Origin: Paenibacillus helianthi
Lineage (GTDB): Bacteria > Bacillota > Bacilli > Paenibacillales > Paenibacillaceae
Length of the DNA: 64,000 nt
Direction of reading: 5' to 3'
Assembly (NCBI RefSeq): GCF_001909055.1
Contig: NZ_LVWI01000040.1
Coordinates: 49,195 to 113,194, forward strand
Part shown: positions 51,360-59,879 of the stretch, in pieces
Layout of the letters: every line of letters starts with the position of its first letter
Numbering within the stretch: the stretch's first letter is position 1
Position numbers and translations under genes: made by a program
The notes under the pieces: generated by a model
The model's database searches: none
Seen by the model: the letters and a program-made list of their open reading frames with translations, nothing else
What the model was told of the DNA's origin: nothing

Positions 51360-53003
51360 CTATACATGCCCCTGCCAGAATCGGGACGCACCTTGTCCCG
51401 GTTTTTTGGCATATCCGTCCCCGTTCTTCCAGTCTCCTGCTAACTCCAACATTTTAAAAGACATGCCCAGATGCAGCCCAAGCTCAGCGTCTCCCAATTG
51501 AATGTCGGCAATTTCCTGGATTTTTTTGATCCGGTATACCAGCGTGCTGCGCTGGATATGAAGAGCTTGTGCAGTCTTGGATTGATTGCAGATATTCTGC
51601 AAATAGCAGTACAGCGTTGAGGTGAAGCATGTATTGTACTGGCTGTCATATTCCAGCAGCACAGCCAGCGCCGGATGGCAGTGTGTTCGCAGCTTCTCTA
51701 CGGATGTTGAGAGCTCTAGCAGGTCGTAGAGCACATATTTCTCATAGAAATAGAGGACTTCTCCTTTGTGAAGTGTAGAGCCGAGCTTCAGTGCCTTCCG
51801 CGCCTGCTGATAGTGTGGGCGGACTTCCGAAAGACAGTTGAAGCGTTGGCTGATGCCGCATTGCAGACTGTGGGCCAATAGGAGTGTCTGCAGATCCTGC
51901 AGATCTTCCGGCAGCAAACGTCTGCTGCTGCATCGCGTTGCTGCGGCGATAATGCAGCCTTTATAGATGAGTGTTATGGCTCCGGGCAGAATTTCCTCCA
52001 GCTTTTTGCTGAGAAATTGCAGCATGGTATTCTCCCGTTCGTAGTCCCGGATGGAGATGACAAGCATATAGCAGCCACTAGCCTTAGAGGTAGCCGAGGA
52101 CAGGCGGCTCAATTCCGGAATAGGGTTCGGCAGAGAATCCTTCTCCAGAAGATGATACAGCAGATACTCGTCATATTTCCCGCTGGCATTGCTCAGGAAG
52201 CTGTCCTTCTGCATTTCCAGGCTGACCATTTTGCAGAGAACGGCGACAAGCTCATAATCAAATTCATGGAACGGGCGCTCGTATTCGAACACGGAGATAA
52301 AAGCTGCCAGCTGGCCGTTGATCCGAATGTTGGAAATCATATAGGCGTAGTTATCGATCTCATGTTCAATGATCAACTGCGGGTAGTCGTTTAGGTTGAC
52401 CATTTCGAACCGTCGTTTGTTTCGGTACACGTCGTAGCAGGAACTGAACCCGCCTTTGCCGTCATAGGTTGCAAGAAATTCCGCAACGGGTGCATCCTGC
52501 TTCAATTGGCGAGGTGTTGCAATAAGAGTGAAGGACATATCGCATAAGGCAAAGGGGTTCTCCAGCATCCCATAGGCTTCATCGAGAAGCTTCTGCAAGT
52601 CGCAGCCCTGCAATAACATATTGTGTAATTTTTCACAATTGGTATTAAACCTCCGCCAGGCATACAGCAGATCTCTAAGCTCGTGATATACGGCTGCACC
52701 GCAGGCGGCATTCCGCAGCAGGATGAGGTTCTTGGCAACAGGCAGGTCGGAACAGCGGTTCAGCGCGTCATTGGCTGCGGCTGCACAGGGTGCGGCATAC
52801 AGAATATTGATGCAGTCGCTGTCTAAGAGCAGCCCAAGACTCTCTTCGGAGCTGGTGATATAAAGAACTCCGGGATCCAGTAAAGTCAGGCGTTCCGTGT
52901 TCAGTTCCACCCCATATATAACGGTACAATCCTGACGGGATACTAGCAATTCAGTGTCATATTGTTCCAGCCTGGAGGAAATGGAGCATAGCGTTATTTG
53001 CAT
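51360..53003 (-). CDS. PucR/CdaR-family transcriptional regulator
   Basis: A 547-residue regulator. The N-terminal ~110 residues (LLDPGVLYITSSEESLGLLL...) resemble a purine-regulator PucR N-domain. A central GAF-like and GGDEF-like region follows (FYEKYVLYDLLELSTSVEKLR is in the last third). The C-terminus is a PucR helix-turn-helix: YLQNICNQSKTAQALHIQRSTLVYRIKKIQEIADIQL. Such proteins sense catabolic substrates and activate nearby genes, so the convergent flavoprotein gene is a candidate target. Start at ATG 53003 on the minus strand. Confidence 0.88.
   Translation of the reverse strand: MQITLCSISSRLEQYDTELLVSRQDCTVIYGVELNTERLTLLDPGVLYITSSEESLGLLLDSDCINILYAAPCAAAANDALNRCSDLPVAKNLILLRNAACGAAVYHELRDLLYAWRRFNTNCEKLHNMLLQGCDLQKLLDEAYGMLENPFALCDMSFTLIATPRQLKQDAPVAEFLATYDGKGGFSSCYDVYRNKRRFEMVNLNDYPQLIIEHEIDNYAYMISNIRINGQLAAFISVFEYERPFHEFDYELVAVLCKMVSLEMQKDSFLSNASGKYDEYLLYHLLEKDSLPNPIPELSRLSSATSKASGCYMLVISIRDYERENTMLQFLSKKLEEILPGAITLIYKGCIIAAATRCSSRRLLPEDLQDLQTLLLAHSLQCGISQRFNCLSEVRPHYQQARKALKLGSTLHKGEVLYFYEKYVLYDLLELSTSVEKLRTHCHPALAVLLEYDSQYNTCFTSTLYCYLQNICNQSKTAQALHIQRSTLVYRIKKIQEIADIQLGDAELGLHLGMSFKMLELAGDWKNGDGYAKKPGQGASRFWQGHV
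51380..51407 (+). terminator. Terminator of the flavoprotein gene, inside the opposite gene
   Basis: CGGGAC-GCACCTT-GTCCCG is followed by GTTTTTT on the plus strand, 39 bases after the flavoprotein stop. It lies within the last codons of the minus-strand PucR gene. Confidence 0.8.
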
Positions 53004-53107
53004 CGGAGATCATCCTTTTCACTGTTTTGGTAAGCCGAAGCTATTTCTGATCGCTCCAGTTTAACATGCTGCATAAGCGGTGAATTAGGAGGAAGCGCAC
53101 AAGCACA

Positions 53108-53136
53108 TTGAATTGTAGAGGCTTCTACAATATAAT
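53108..53136 (+). promoter_or_regulatory. gatCAB promoter with dyad in the spacer
   Basis: TTGAAT, a 17-base spacer and TATAAT lie 50 bases before gatC. The spacer and last -35 base (53113-53130) form an imperfect 18-base palindrome (TTGTAGAG-GC-TTCTACAA, 16 of 18 matched). It is a strong housekeeping promoter with a possible operator. Confidence 0.7.
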
Positions 53137-53186
53137 TAACACGTTATCCGGGCGCTTTAGCCCTTTAAACAGGAGGGATATTTCTA

Positions 53187-53474
53187 ATGAGCATTACCAT
53201 TAAAGATGTGCAGCATGTGGCCAAGCTGGCCCGCCTGCAATTAAGCCCGGAAGAAGAGGCAACCTTTACTGAACAGATGAATGCGATTTTACAATATGCT
53301 GAGAAACTGAATGAGCTTGACACAGAAAATGTAAAGCCGACAACCCATGTATTGCAAGTTAGCAATGTGATGCGTGACGATGTGGTGAAGGAGAGCCTGT
53401 CTCAAGAGGAAGCGCTGCTTAATGCACCGGAAGCTGAAGACGGACATTTCAAAGTTCCCGCAGTTCTGGAATAA
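53187..53474 (+). CDS. gatC: Glu-tRNA(Gln) amidotransferase subunit C
   Basis: A 95-residue subunit. [56 protein letters not shown] is the conserved GatC N-terminal region that wraps GatA and GatB. The GatCAB complex turns Glu-tRNA(Gln) into Gln-tRNA(Gln). Start at ATG 53187 after AGGAGGGAT. It is the first gene of the operon. Confidence 0.96.
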   Translation: MSITIKDVQHVAKLARLQLSPEEEATFTEQMNAILQYAEKLNELDTENVKPTTHVLQVSNVMRDDVVKESLSQEEALLNAPEAEDGHFKVPAVLE

Positions 53475-53494
53475 CTATAGAGAAAGGAGGAAGA

Positions 53495-54955
53495 ATGTTG
53501 AGCCTGTTTCAATATCGATTACCTGAATTACATAACATGCTGCACAGCAAAGAGATTTCAGTTAGTGAACTGACCGAACAATCACTGGCTGCCATCGCTG
53601 AGCGTGATGGGAAGGTGCATGCATTTTTGACTTTAAATGAAGAGGGGGCCCGCGCTTCGGCGCGGACGCTTGATGACAAGCTGGCTTCTGGAGCAGCCCG
53701 CGGACTGCTGTTTGGCCTTCCAGCTGGAATTAAGGATAATATTGTTACCAAAGGGCTACGCACAACATGTGCCAGTCAATTCCTCTCCAATTTCCAGCCG
53801 ATTTATGACGCCACTGTTGTTTCCAAGCTGCGTCAGGCTGATGCTGTTACGATCGGGAAGCTGAATATGGACGAGTTCGCCATGGGCGGCTCCAATGAAA
53901 ACTCTTCTTTCGGCCCGGTTCGTAACCCCTGGGATTTGGAGCGTGTACCCGGCGGCTCCAGTGGCGGATCTGCAGCAGCGGTGGCTGCCGGAGAAGTATT
54001 GTTTGCTCTGGGCTCCGATACCGGCGGCTCCATACGCCAACCCGCTTCGTATTGCGGAGTAGTCGGCCTTAAGCCTACTTACGGTCTAGTGTCACGATAT
54101 GGTCTGGTAGCATTTGCGTCATCACTGGACCAGATCGGCCCGATCACACGAAATGTGGAAGACTCTGCTTATGTGCTTCAGGCCATTGCCGGCTATGACG
54201 CTCAGGACTCCACCTCGGCCAAAGTTGATATTCCTGACTATCTCAGCTCCCTCACAGGCGATATCTCGGGACTGCGAATCGCTGTGCCGAAGGAATATAT
54301 CGGTGAAGGTGTAGATGCTTCTATCCGCGATAAAGTACTGTCCGCACTGAAAGTGCTGGAAGACCTTGGCGCAGTGTGGGAAGAGGTCTCTCTGCCGCAT
54401 ACCGAATATGCGGTGGCGGCCTATTATCTTCTTGCTTCTTCTGAAGCTTCCTCCAATCTGGCCCGCTTTGACGGTGTGCGTTACGGTACGCGCGTGGATG
54501 ATGGGGGAGGTCTGCTTGATCTGTACCACAACTCCCGTAGCCAAGGCTTTGGAGCAGAGGTTAAGCGCCGGATTATGCTGGGTACCTATGCACTCAGCTC
54601 AGGCTATTATGACGCTTATTATTTGAAGGCGCAGAAGGTGCGTACATTGATTAAACAGGACTTTGACGAAGTCTTTAAAAAGTATGATGTAGTCATTGGA
54701 CCAACTGCGCCAACCACCGCCTTCAAGCTGGGCTCGCAGACGGAAGATCCGTTGACGATGTATCTAAATGATATTTTGACGATTCCGGTTAGTCTGGCTG
54801 GCATTCCTGCCGTCAGCATTCCCTGTGGATTTGCCGAGGGACTTCCTGTCGGTCTGCAGATTATCGGCAAAGAATTTGATGAGAGTACAGTTCTGCGCGT
54901 TGCGCATGCTTTTGAACAAAATACAGATTACCACAGAGAGTGTCCGCAGCTGTAA
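53495..54955 (+). CDS. gatA: Glu-tRNA(Gln) amidotransferase subunit A
   Basis: A 486-residue amidase. The amidase-signature catalytic set is complete: Lys80 in GIKDN, cis-Ser155 in [12 protein letters not shown] and nucleophile Ser179 in [12 protein letters not shown]. It releases ammonia from glutamine for transfer to Glu-tRNA(Gln). Start at ATG 53495 after AAAGGAGGAAG, 20 bases past gatC. Confidence 0.97.
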   Translation: MLSLFQYRLPELHNMLHSKEISVSELTEQSLAAIAERDGKVHAFLTLNEEGARASARTLDDKLASGAARGLLFGLPAGIKDNIVTKGLRTTCASQFLSNFQPIYDATVVSKLRQADAVTIGKLNMDEFAMGGSNENSSFGPVRNPWDLERVPGGSSGGSAAAVAAGEVLFALGSDTGGSIRQPASYCGVVGLKPTYGLVSRYGLVAFASSLDQIGPITRNVEDSAYVLQAIAGYDAQDSTSAKVDIPDYLSSLTGDISGLRIAVPKEYIGEGVDASIRDKVLSALKVLEDLGAVWEEVSLPHTEYAVAAYYLLASSEASSNLARFDGVRYGTRVDDGGGLLDLYHNSRSQGFGAEVKRRIMLGTYALSSGYYDAYYLKAQKVRTLIKQDFDEVFKKYDVVIGPTAPTTAFKLGSQTEDPLTMYLNDILTIPVSLAGIPAVSIPCGFAEGLPVGLQIIGKEFDESTVLRVAHAFEQNTDYHRECPQL

Positions 54956-55052
54956 GTGCAGTCTTTGAAGCCAGGACTTCAGAAGCAGGTATTGCATGAA
55001 GATACTCACTGGAGTATAGGCTCACAAAACATTTAAGGGAATGAGAATAGAT

Positions 55053-56486
55053 ATGGCTAAATACGAAACGGTCATCGGACTGGAAGTTCACGTGGAGCTT
55101 CATACCAAGTCTAAAATCTTCTGCGGCTGCTCCACGGAATTCGGAGCTCCGCCCAATACACATACCTGCCCTGTCTGTCTGGGACATCCCGGTGTTCTGC
55201 CGGTACTGAACCGTCAGGCGGTGGAGTATGCCATGAAAGCAGCGATGGCACTGAACTGTACGATTGGTGACGTCAGCAAATTTGACCGCAAAAACTACTT
55301 CTATCCCGATTCACCCAAGGCTTACCAAATTTCGCAATATGACCAGCCTATAGGCCTGAACGGCTGGATCGATATCGAGGTAAACGGAGAGACCAAGCGG
55401 ATTGGCATCACCCGTCTGCACCTGGAAGAGGACGCAGGTAAGCTGACCCACGTTGATGGCGGTTTTGCTTCATTGGTCGACTTCAACCGTGTGGGAACGC
55501 CTCTGATCGAGATTGTCTCCGAGCCGGATTTGCGCTCACCGGAAGAGGCCCGCGCCTATCTCGAGAAAATACGCGCGATTATGCAGTATTGCGACGTATC
55601 CGATGTGAAGATGGAAGAGGGCTCGATGCGCTGTGATGCTAACATCAGCCTGCGGCCGGAAGGCCAGGCGGAATTTGGCATCCGCGCAGAGCTTAAGAAT
55701 ATGAACTCCTTCCGCGGTGTTCTCCGGGGTCTGGAGTATGAACAATTCCGTCAGGGAGAGATTCTGGACGACGGTGGTATTGTGATTCAGGAGACCCGCC
55801 GCTGGGACGAAGCTCAGGGCAAGACTTTGTCCATGCGTGGCAAGGAAGAGGCTCATGATTACCGCTACTTCCCAGACCCTGACCTGATTGTGCTGCATAT
55901 TGATGATGCCTGGAAAGAGTCGATCCGGGCCACCATTCCGGAACTGCCGGATGCACGGCAGAGCCGTTACACCGATCAATATGGCCTTACAGCCTACGAT
56001 GCGGGTGTCCTGACTTCCTCCAAGCCACTGGCTGATTTCTTCGAAGGCAGTCTTGCCTTTACTAAGGATGCCAAAGCGGTTGCCAACTGGATGATGGGTG
56101 ATTTACTGGCCTACTTGAACGGTGGCGGTTTGGAATTGTCCCAAGTGAAAATTACACCGCAAGGACTGGGTGAAATGATCGGTCTGATCTCAGGTGGAAC
56201 CATCAGCAGCAAAATTGCTAAGACCGTCTTCAAAGAAATGCTAGAGAGCGGCAAGCTTCCGGCGGCAATCGTTGAAGAGAAGGGTCTCGTTCAAATCAGC
56301 GATGAGGGAGCGATCAAGCAGATCGTTGAAGCGGTTGTAGCTGGCAATCCCCAATCCGTTGAGGATTATAAGGCGGGCAAACAAAAGGCGATTGGTTTCC
56401 TTGTGGGACAGGTTATGAAAGAAAGCAAAGGAAAAGCGAATCCGGGACTCGTAAACACGCTGCTCGCAGAAGTATTGAACAGCTGA
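55053..56486 (+). CDS. gatB: Glu-tRNA(Gln) amidotransferase subunit B
   Basis: A 477-residue subunit. The N-terminus [24 protein letters not shown] and the zinc-site cysteines (CGCS...CPVCLGHPG) identify GatB. SYFPDPDL-type [10 protein letters not shown] marks the kinase-like active site, and the C-terminal YqeY-like tail binds tRNA. It phosphorylates and amidates Glu-tRNA(Gln). Start at 55053; the upstream ATG 55041 overlaps the AAGGGAATGAGA site. Confidence 0.97.
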   Translation: MAKYETVIGLEVHVELHTKSKIFCGCSTEFGAPPNTHTCPVCLGHPGVLPVLNRQAVEYAMKAAMALNCTIGDVSKFDRKNYFYPDSPKAYQISQYDQPIGLNGWIDIEVNGETKRIGITRLHLEEDAGKLTHVDGGFASLVDFNRVGTPLIEIVSEPDLRSPEEARAYLEKIRAIMQYCDVSDVKMEEGSMRCDANISLRPEGQAEFGIRAELKNMNSFRGVLRGLEYEQFRQGEILDDGGIVIQETRRWDEAQGKTLSMRGKEEAHDYRYFPDPDLIVLHIDDAWKESIRATIPELPDARQSRYTDQYGLTAYDAGVLTSSKPLADFFEGSLAFTKDAKAVANWMMGDLLAYLNGGGLELSQVKITPQGLGEMIGLISGGTISSKIAKTVFKEMLESGKLPAAIVEEKGLVQISDEGAIKQIVEAVVAGNPQSVEDYKAGKQKAIGFLVGQVMKESKGKANPGLVNTLLAEVLNS

Positions 56487-56582
56487 GTTTACCCGCTTTC
56501 GGGGTAATATACATTTGAAGCATAAGCGCTAGGGCTTGTCGGCAACGGCAGGCCTTTCGCGGCATATAAGGGGAATGTGCGG

Positions 56583-57053
56583 ATGAACAAAATAATGAAG
56601 CTGGATCTGCAGGACGGGGGTACGCTCAGTGAGCTGTGGAGCCTTCAACACAAGGCTTACAGGCTGGAAGCAGAGATTATAGGGTTCCATGAAATCCCGC
56701 CGCTCCTGGAGACCAGAGACATGCTGAGCCGCTCAGAAGAACTGTTCTATGGCAGTTTCGATGATCATGGGGATTTAATGGGGGCTGTTGCCGTTCTTGA
56801 AGAATCGCCGGGCAAGCTGACAGTGACCCGAATGATGGTGAATCCCGATTTTTTTCGTCAGGGGGTTGCGGGTAAGCTTTTGGAATATATTTTTGATTTA
56901 TACCAGGACATGGAGCAATTCATCGTATCTACAGGCAAGCTTAATGTTCCTGCTGTTACACTGTATACCAAACATGGTTTTATTCCAGCCGGAGTAGAAG
57001 AAGTGGCTCCTGGCGTAGAATTAATCGAATTTCACCGGAACGGCCGGCTTTGA
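56583..57053 (+). CDS. GNAT family N-acetyltransferase
   Basis: A 156-residue protein. The acetyl-CoA loop VTRMMVNPDFFRQGVAGKLLEYIF (with the R-Q-G-V-A-G-K pattern) and the LNVPAVTLYTKHGFIPAG segment are GNAT hallmarks. The acceptor substrate is unknown. Start ATG 56583 is eight bases after AAGGGGA. It follows gatB by 96 bases and overlaps the next gene's alternative start. Confidence 0.88.
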   Translation: MNKIMKLDLQDGGTLSELWSLQHKAYRLEAEIIGFHEIPPLLETRDMLSRSEELFYGSFDDHGDLMGAVAVLEESPGKLTVTRMMVNPDFFRQGVAGKLLEYIFDLYQDMEQFIVSTGKLNVPAVTLYTKHGFIPAGVEEVAPGVELIEFHRNGRL

Positions 57054-57094
57054 TGAACAAGAACCACAGTCCCGATGACAGGAGGAGTCCCAAA

Positions 57095-59020
57095 ATGAGT
57101 CCCGAGCACAATGATTCTACTATGCTTCCCATCAAGGAGGAAGGGGAGTATGGTTCTGCCGCGCAAGCAGGAGACGACGTACAGGAACAGACATCGCCTT
57201 TGATTCCTCCGCGCCTGAAGCGCCGTCCCCGCCGCAAACGCAAATTCATTGCCGGACTTTTGGCAGCGCTAATCCCGGGCACTGGACATATCTACTTCGG
57301 GCTGCTTCGTAAAGGCATTTCTTTTATTTTCATTATTCTGCTAGATATTGCTGCACTGCTCTACTTCTCATCGATCGGCATGCAGATTAATGTTCCACTG
57401 CTGATTCTGCTGGCTTTGATGATTCCGGTACTGTATTTCTACAATGTGTTTGATGTGCTGCAGTCGGCAGACCGTCTTTTGCGGTTGCCCGGAGAGCTGG
57501 ACCCTGAATTGTCCCCTCTCCCGGAAACGAACAGAAAACGGCACCGTCTCGTCAGTGAACCGGGGATTTCGTTTGGGCTGATGCTGCTGCTAGGGGGGGC
57601 ACTACTCTTTCTTTTCCGGCAAAAACCATCCTGGCTGCAATATTTTATTGAGCATTCTGCTGGTGTAACAATTGCAGCGCTGCTAACATTTTGTGGGATA
57701 GGGTTAGCCATCCGGGAGATCACCAAAGGGCTGTCCTGGCAGAACGGCAATGAATTGCGCAGCAGGCGGGTGGGCAGGTACACCGCTTCTATATTGCTGG
57801 TATCGGTTGGGATTTTGTTGTTCCTGGACTGGAGAAACGGAACCGATAATATGCTGTTCTTATTGAAATGGTGGCCGATCATAGCGGTACTTTGGGGGAT
57901 GGAGTATCTGCTCATTTACTTCTCCGCACGGCGCCATGGACAGGGGAGGAAGCGATCCCGTTCAAGAATGGATTTGCGCGGACTGCTATCCGCTGTAGCG
58001 CTCGCATCCTGTGTATTTATGGTCTCAGAACAGGAACATTATTTGCATCTATGGAATAAGGTGAGTCTTAATTTGACCGCTGCAGCTGTGGATTACGGCG
58101 AAGCCAAGGGAAGCAAGTTCCAAAAAGCTCCATTCGTGATTCCAGTTGAACTAAGCACTTCCAAAATCACAGTGGATGGCATCAACGGGGATATCCTCAT
58201 TCATCGCGCACCTGTCGAGGATATCGAAATTGGAGCTACCGTTTGGGTGGATCAACTGGAAGGGGCAGTCGCAGAGGCTATCTCAGAACAGTCCTTTGTA
58301 GAAGTAACTGAAGGTTCCAACATCAAGATCACCCCCAAGGGCAAGGCGTATGGAGATTCCGGCAAACGTCAGCCTCGGATGGACCTTGATATCTCGTTGC
58401 CTGAAGACCGCCGGTTTAACCTGGAGGTGCGGACGATGAATGGTGGCATTACCTTGCAGAATGTGGAGGCCATAGAGAACATTAATCTGGAGACCGGGAA
58501 TGGGGAATTGATTCTCCATCGCATTTTTGGCAATGTCAAAGGAAAGACGCTAAATGGTGCGGTTCGTGCCAGAACGGTTCAGGGCACAGTAGATTTGGCG
58601 ACAAGCGGCGGGGATATGGCAGCCTGGGATGTAATGGGTTCGCTCAAGCTTTCGACTGCTGTCGGCAATATATCGGCAATGGGAAGCAGAGATGAGGTGG
58701 ACCTGTCCAGCAAGAACGGAAACATGGAGATTAATGGGGCCAGATCGAAGCTGCATGCTGAGTCTCTCAATGGCAAAATCGATGTGCGCTCTTCCGACCT
58801 CGGGGGCAACTGGGATATCTATAGCGCTGTGGGGGATATTGATCTGTACCTGCCTATGTCAGGAAATTACACCATGGATGGCTCCAGCGGCTATGGAGAC
58901 ATCATTTCGAATATACCAGAGCTGACCATCGACAAAAAAAACATCTCCGGAGAAGTAGGCACGGGTGAGTTTAAACTGCATGTCGAAGGAAACAGCAACC
59001 TAAATGTGAGGAAATATTGA
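57095..59020 (+). CDS. DUF4097 membrane protein with LiaF-like helices
   Basis: A 641-residue protein. An acidic N-terminus is followed by a TM2-like pair (AALIPGTGHIYFGLLRKGISFIFIILL...), several helices resembling LiaI/LiaF (LMLLLGGALLFLF, YTASILLVSVGILLFLDW, WWPIIAVLWGMEYLLIYF) and a long beta-repeat region (GDILIHRAPVEDIEIGATV, GGITLQNVEAIENINLETGNGELILHRI, NGKIDVRSSDLGGN), characteristic of DUF4097. It probably senses or modifies the envelope in a stress response; the function is unproven. Start ATG 57095 is chosen for its GGAGGAGTCCCAAA site. An upstream in-frame ATG at 57053 overlaps the preceding stop. Confidence 0.83.
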   Translation: MSPEHNDSTMLPIKEEGEYGSAAQAGDDVQEQTSPLIPPRLKRRPRRKRKFIAGLLAALIPGTGHIYFGLLRKGISFIFIILLDIAALLYFSSIGMQINVPLLILLALMIPVLYFYNVFDVLQSADRLLRLPGELDPELSPLPETNRKRHRLVSEPGISFGLMLLLGGALLFLFRQKPSWLQYFIEHSAGVTIAALLTFCGIGLAIREITKGLSWQNGNELRSRRVGRYTASILLVSVGILLFLDWRNGTDNMLFLLKWWPIIAVLWGMEYLLIYFSARRHGQGRKRSRSRMDLRGLLSAVALASCVFMVSEQEHYLHLWNKVSLNLTAAAVDYGEAKGSKFQKAPFVIPVELSTSKITVDGINGDILIHRAPVEDIEIGATVWVDQLEGAVAEAISEQSFVEVTEGSNIKITPKGKAYGDSGKRQPRMDLDISLPEDRRFNLEVRTMNGGITLQNVEAIENINLETGNGELILHRIFGNVKGKTLNGAVRARTVQGTVDLATSGGDMAAWDVMGSLKLSTAVGNISAMGSRDEVDLSSKNGNMEINGARSKLHAESLNGKIDVRSSDLGGNWDIYSAVGDIDLYLPMSGNYTMDGSSGYGDIISNIPELTIDKKNISGEVGTGEFKLHVEGNSNLNVRKY

Positions 59021-59032
59021 ATTAAGTAATTT

Positions 59033-59046
59033 TTATTATATAATAA
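59033..59046. promoter_or_regulatory. AT-rich palindrome upstream of perR
   Basis: TTATTATATAATAA is a perfect 14-base palindrome, 23 bases before the perR -35. Fur-family operators are AT-rich palindromes of this kind; it may bind PerR or a relative. Confidence 0.45.
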
Positions 59047-59068
59047 TGAATATAATATACAGACTGCG

Positions 59069-59098
59069 TTGACAACATTGAAAGTCCAGTCTTACAAT
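59069..59098 (+). promoter_or_regulatory. perR promoter
   Basis: TTGACA, an 18-base spacer and TACAAT form a good sigma-A promoter 47 bases before the perR start. Confidence 0.75.
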
Positions 59099-59106
59099 TA
59101 CTTTAA
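59092..59106 (+). promoter_or_regulatory. Putative PerR box over the -10 element
   Basis: TTACAATTACTTTAA matches the PerR operator TTATAATNATTATAA at 11 of 14 specified positions. It overlaps the -10, so PerR would repress its own gene, as in B. subtilis. Confidence 0.55.
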
Positions 59107-59144
59107 AGTTATTATTATGTTCTTTACTAAAGGCGGTGGCATTG

Positions 59145-59576
59145 ATGGGTAGTGGCGTACAACATGCATTGGAACAATTGAAGACAACCGGTGTCCGTAT
59201 TACGCCCCAGCGTCATGCGATTCTTTCGTATTTGATGGAAGCAATGAATCATCCAACGGCGGATGATATTTACCGCGCGCTTGAGCCGCAGTTTCCGAGC
59301 ATGAGTGTAGCAACGGTTTACAATAACCTCAAGATGTTTATGGAAGCAGGTATGGTCCGCGAGCTAACCTACGGTGATAATTCCAGCCGTTTTGATGCTA
59401 ATGTGTCTGATCATTATCATGTGATCTGCCAGGAATGCGGCAAGATTGAGGACTTCAGCTATTCATCGCTGCATGAAGTGGAGCTTCGTGCTGAGCAGGC
59501 AACAGGGTTCAAAATCCATGGTTTGCGTATGGAGCTATATGGAGTCTGCAAATGCTGTGGCGAGAAAGCACATTAA
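59145..59576 (+). CDS. perR: Peroxide-responsive repressor PerR
   Basis: A 143-residue Fur-family repressor. The DNA-binding N-terminus TTGVRITPQRHAILSYLMEAMNHPTADDIYRALEPQFPSMSVATVYNNLKMF and the HYHVICQECGKIEDF metal region are intact. The structural zinc cysteines CQEC and CKCC are present. PerR represses oxidative-stress genes and is oxidised by peroxide at iron-bound His residues. Start ATG 59145 follows AAAGGCGGTGG. The rRNA, ygzB and ygxA nearby match the B. subtilis perR locus. Confidence 0.93.
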   Translation: MGSGVQHALEQLKTTGVRITPQRHAILSYLMEAMNHPTADDIYRALEPQFPSMSVATVYNNLKMFMEAGMVRELTYGDNSSRFDANVSDHYHVICQECGKIEDFSYSSLHEVELRAEQATGFKIHGLRMELYGVCKCCGEKAH

Positions 59577-59600
59577 ATCTGCATCGTGTGAATTTCTTTA

Positions 59601-59637
59601 ACGTGAGGAATCCGGTATCGGAATCCTCACGTTTTTT
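59601..59637 (+). terminator. Terminator after perR
   Basis: ACGTGAGGATTCC-type stem (ACGTGAGGAATCC / GGAATCCTCACGT) with a short loop is followed by TTTTTT. Confidence 0.9.
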
Positions 59638-59639
59638 CG

Positions 59640-59737
59640 AAAATATAAGGATTTATATGTTTCACACTATAAATCATCCTTCGATTTCTCGCTGAAACGG
59701 ATACTGTCCTTAGCAGGACGGTATCCGTTTCTACTTG
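59640..59737 (+). repeat. Dispersed two-hairpin repeat, copy B
   Basis: Nearly the same as copy A at 42992-43090. The first hairpin is identical in its stem. The second stem begins GAAACGGATACTGTCCT and closes with AGGACGGTATCCGTTTC, so both arms differ from copy A in a matched way (GGATAC / GTATCC versus GGATTCC / the altered right arm). It starts two bases after the perR terminator T-run. Confidence 0.82.
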
Positions 59738-59879
59738 ATTTACAATGACTTTTTTCATGCGTTCCTATCAGATAAGACCAATCCTTCCAGCAGATTTACG
59801 CAACCAAAGAGTCTGAGATAGCGTATACTTAAGATTGGTTCACCGCATTCTAATTCTACTAGTGATCTGGAGGTACATT

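Larger units (their letters stand above)
59577..59879. other. 303-base intergenic region
   Basis: It holds the perR terminator (59601-59637), dispersed repeat copy B (59640-59737) and the promoter region of the GH18 gene near 59800-59870. No gene is seen. Confidence 0.7.
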
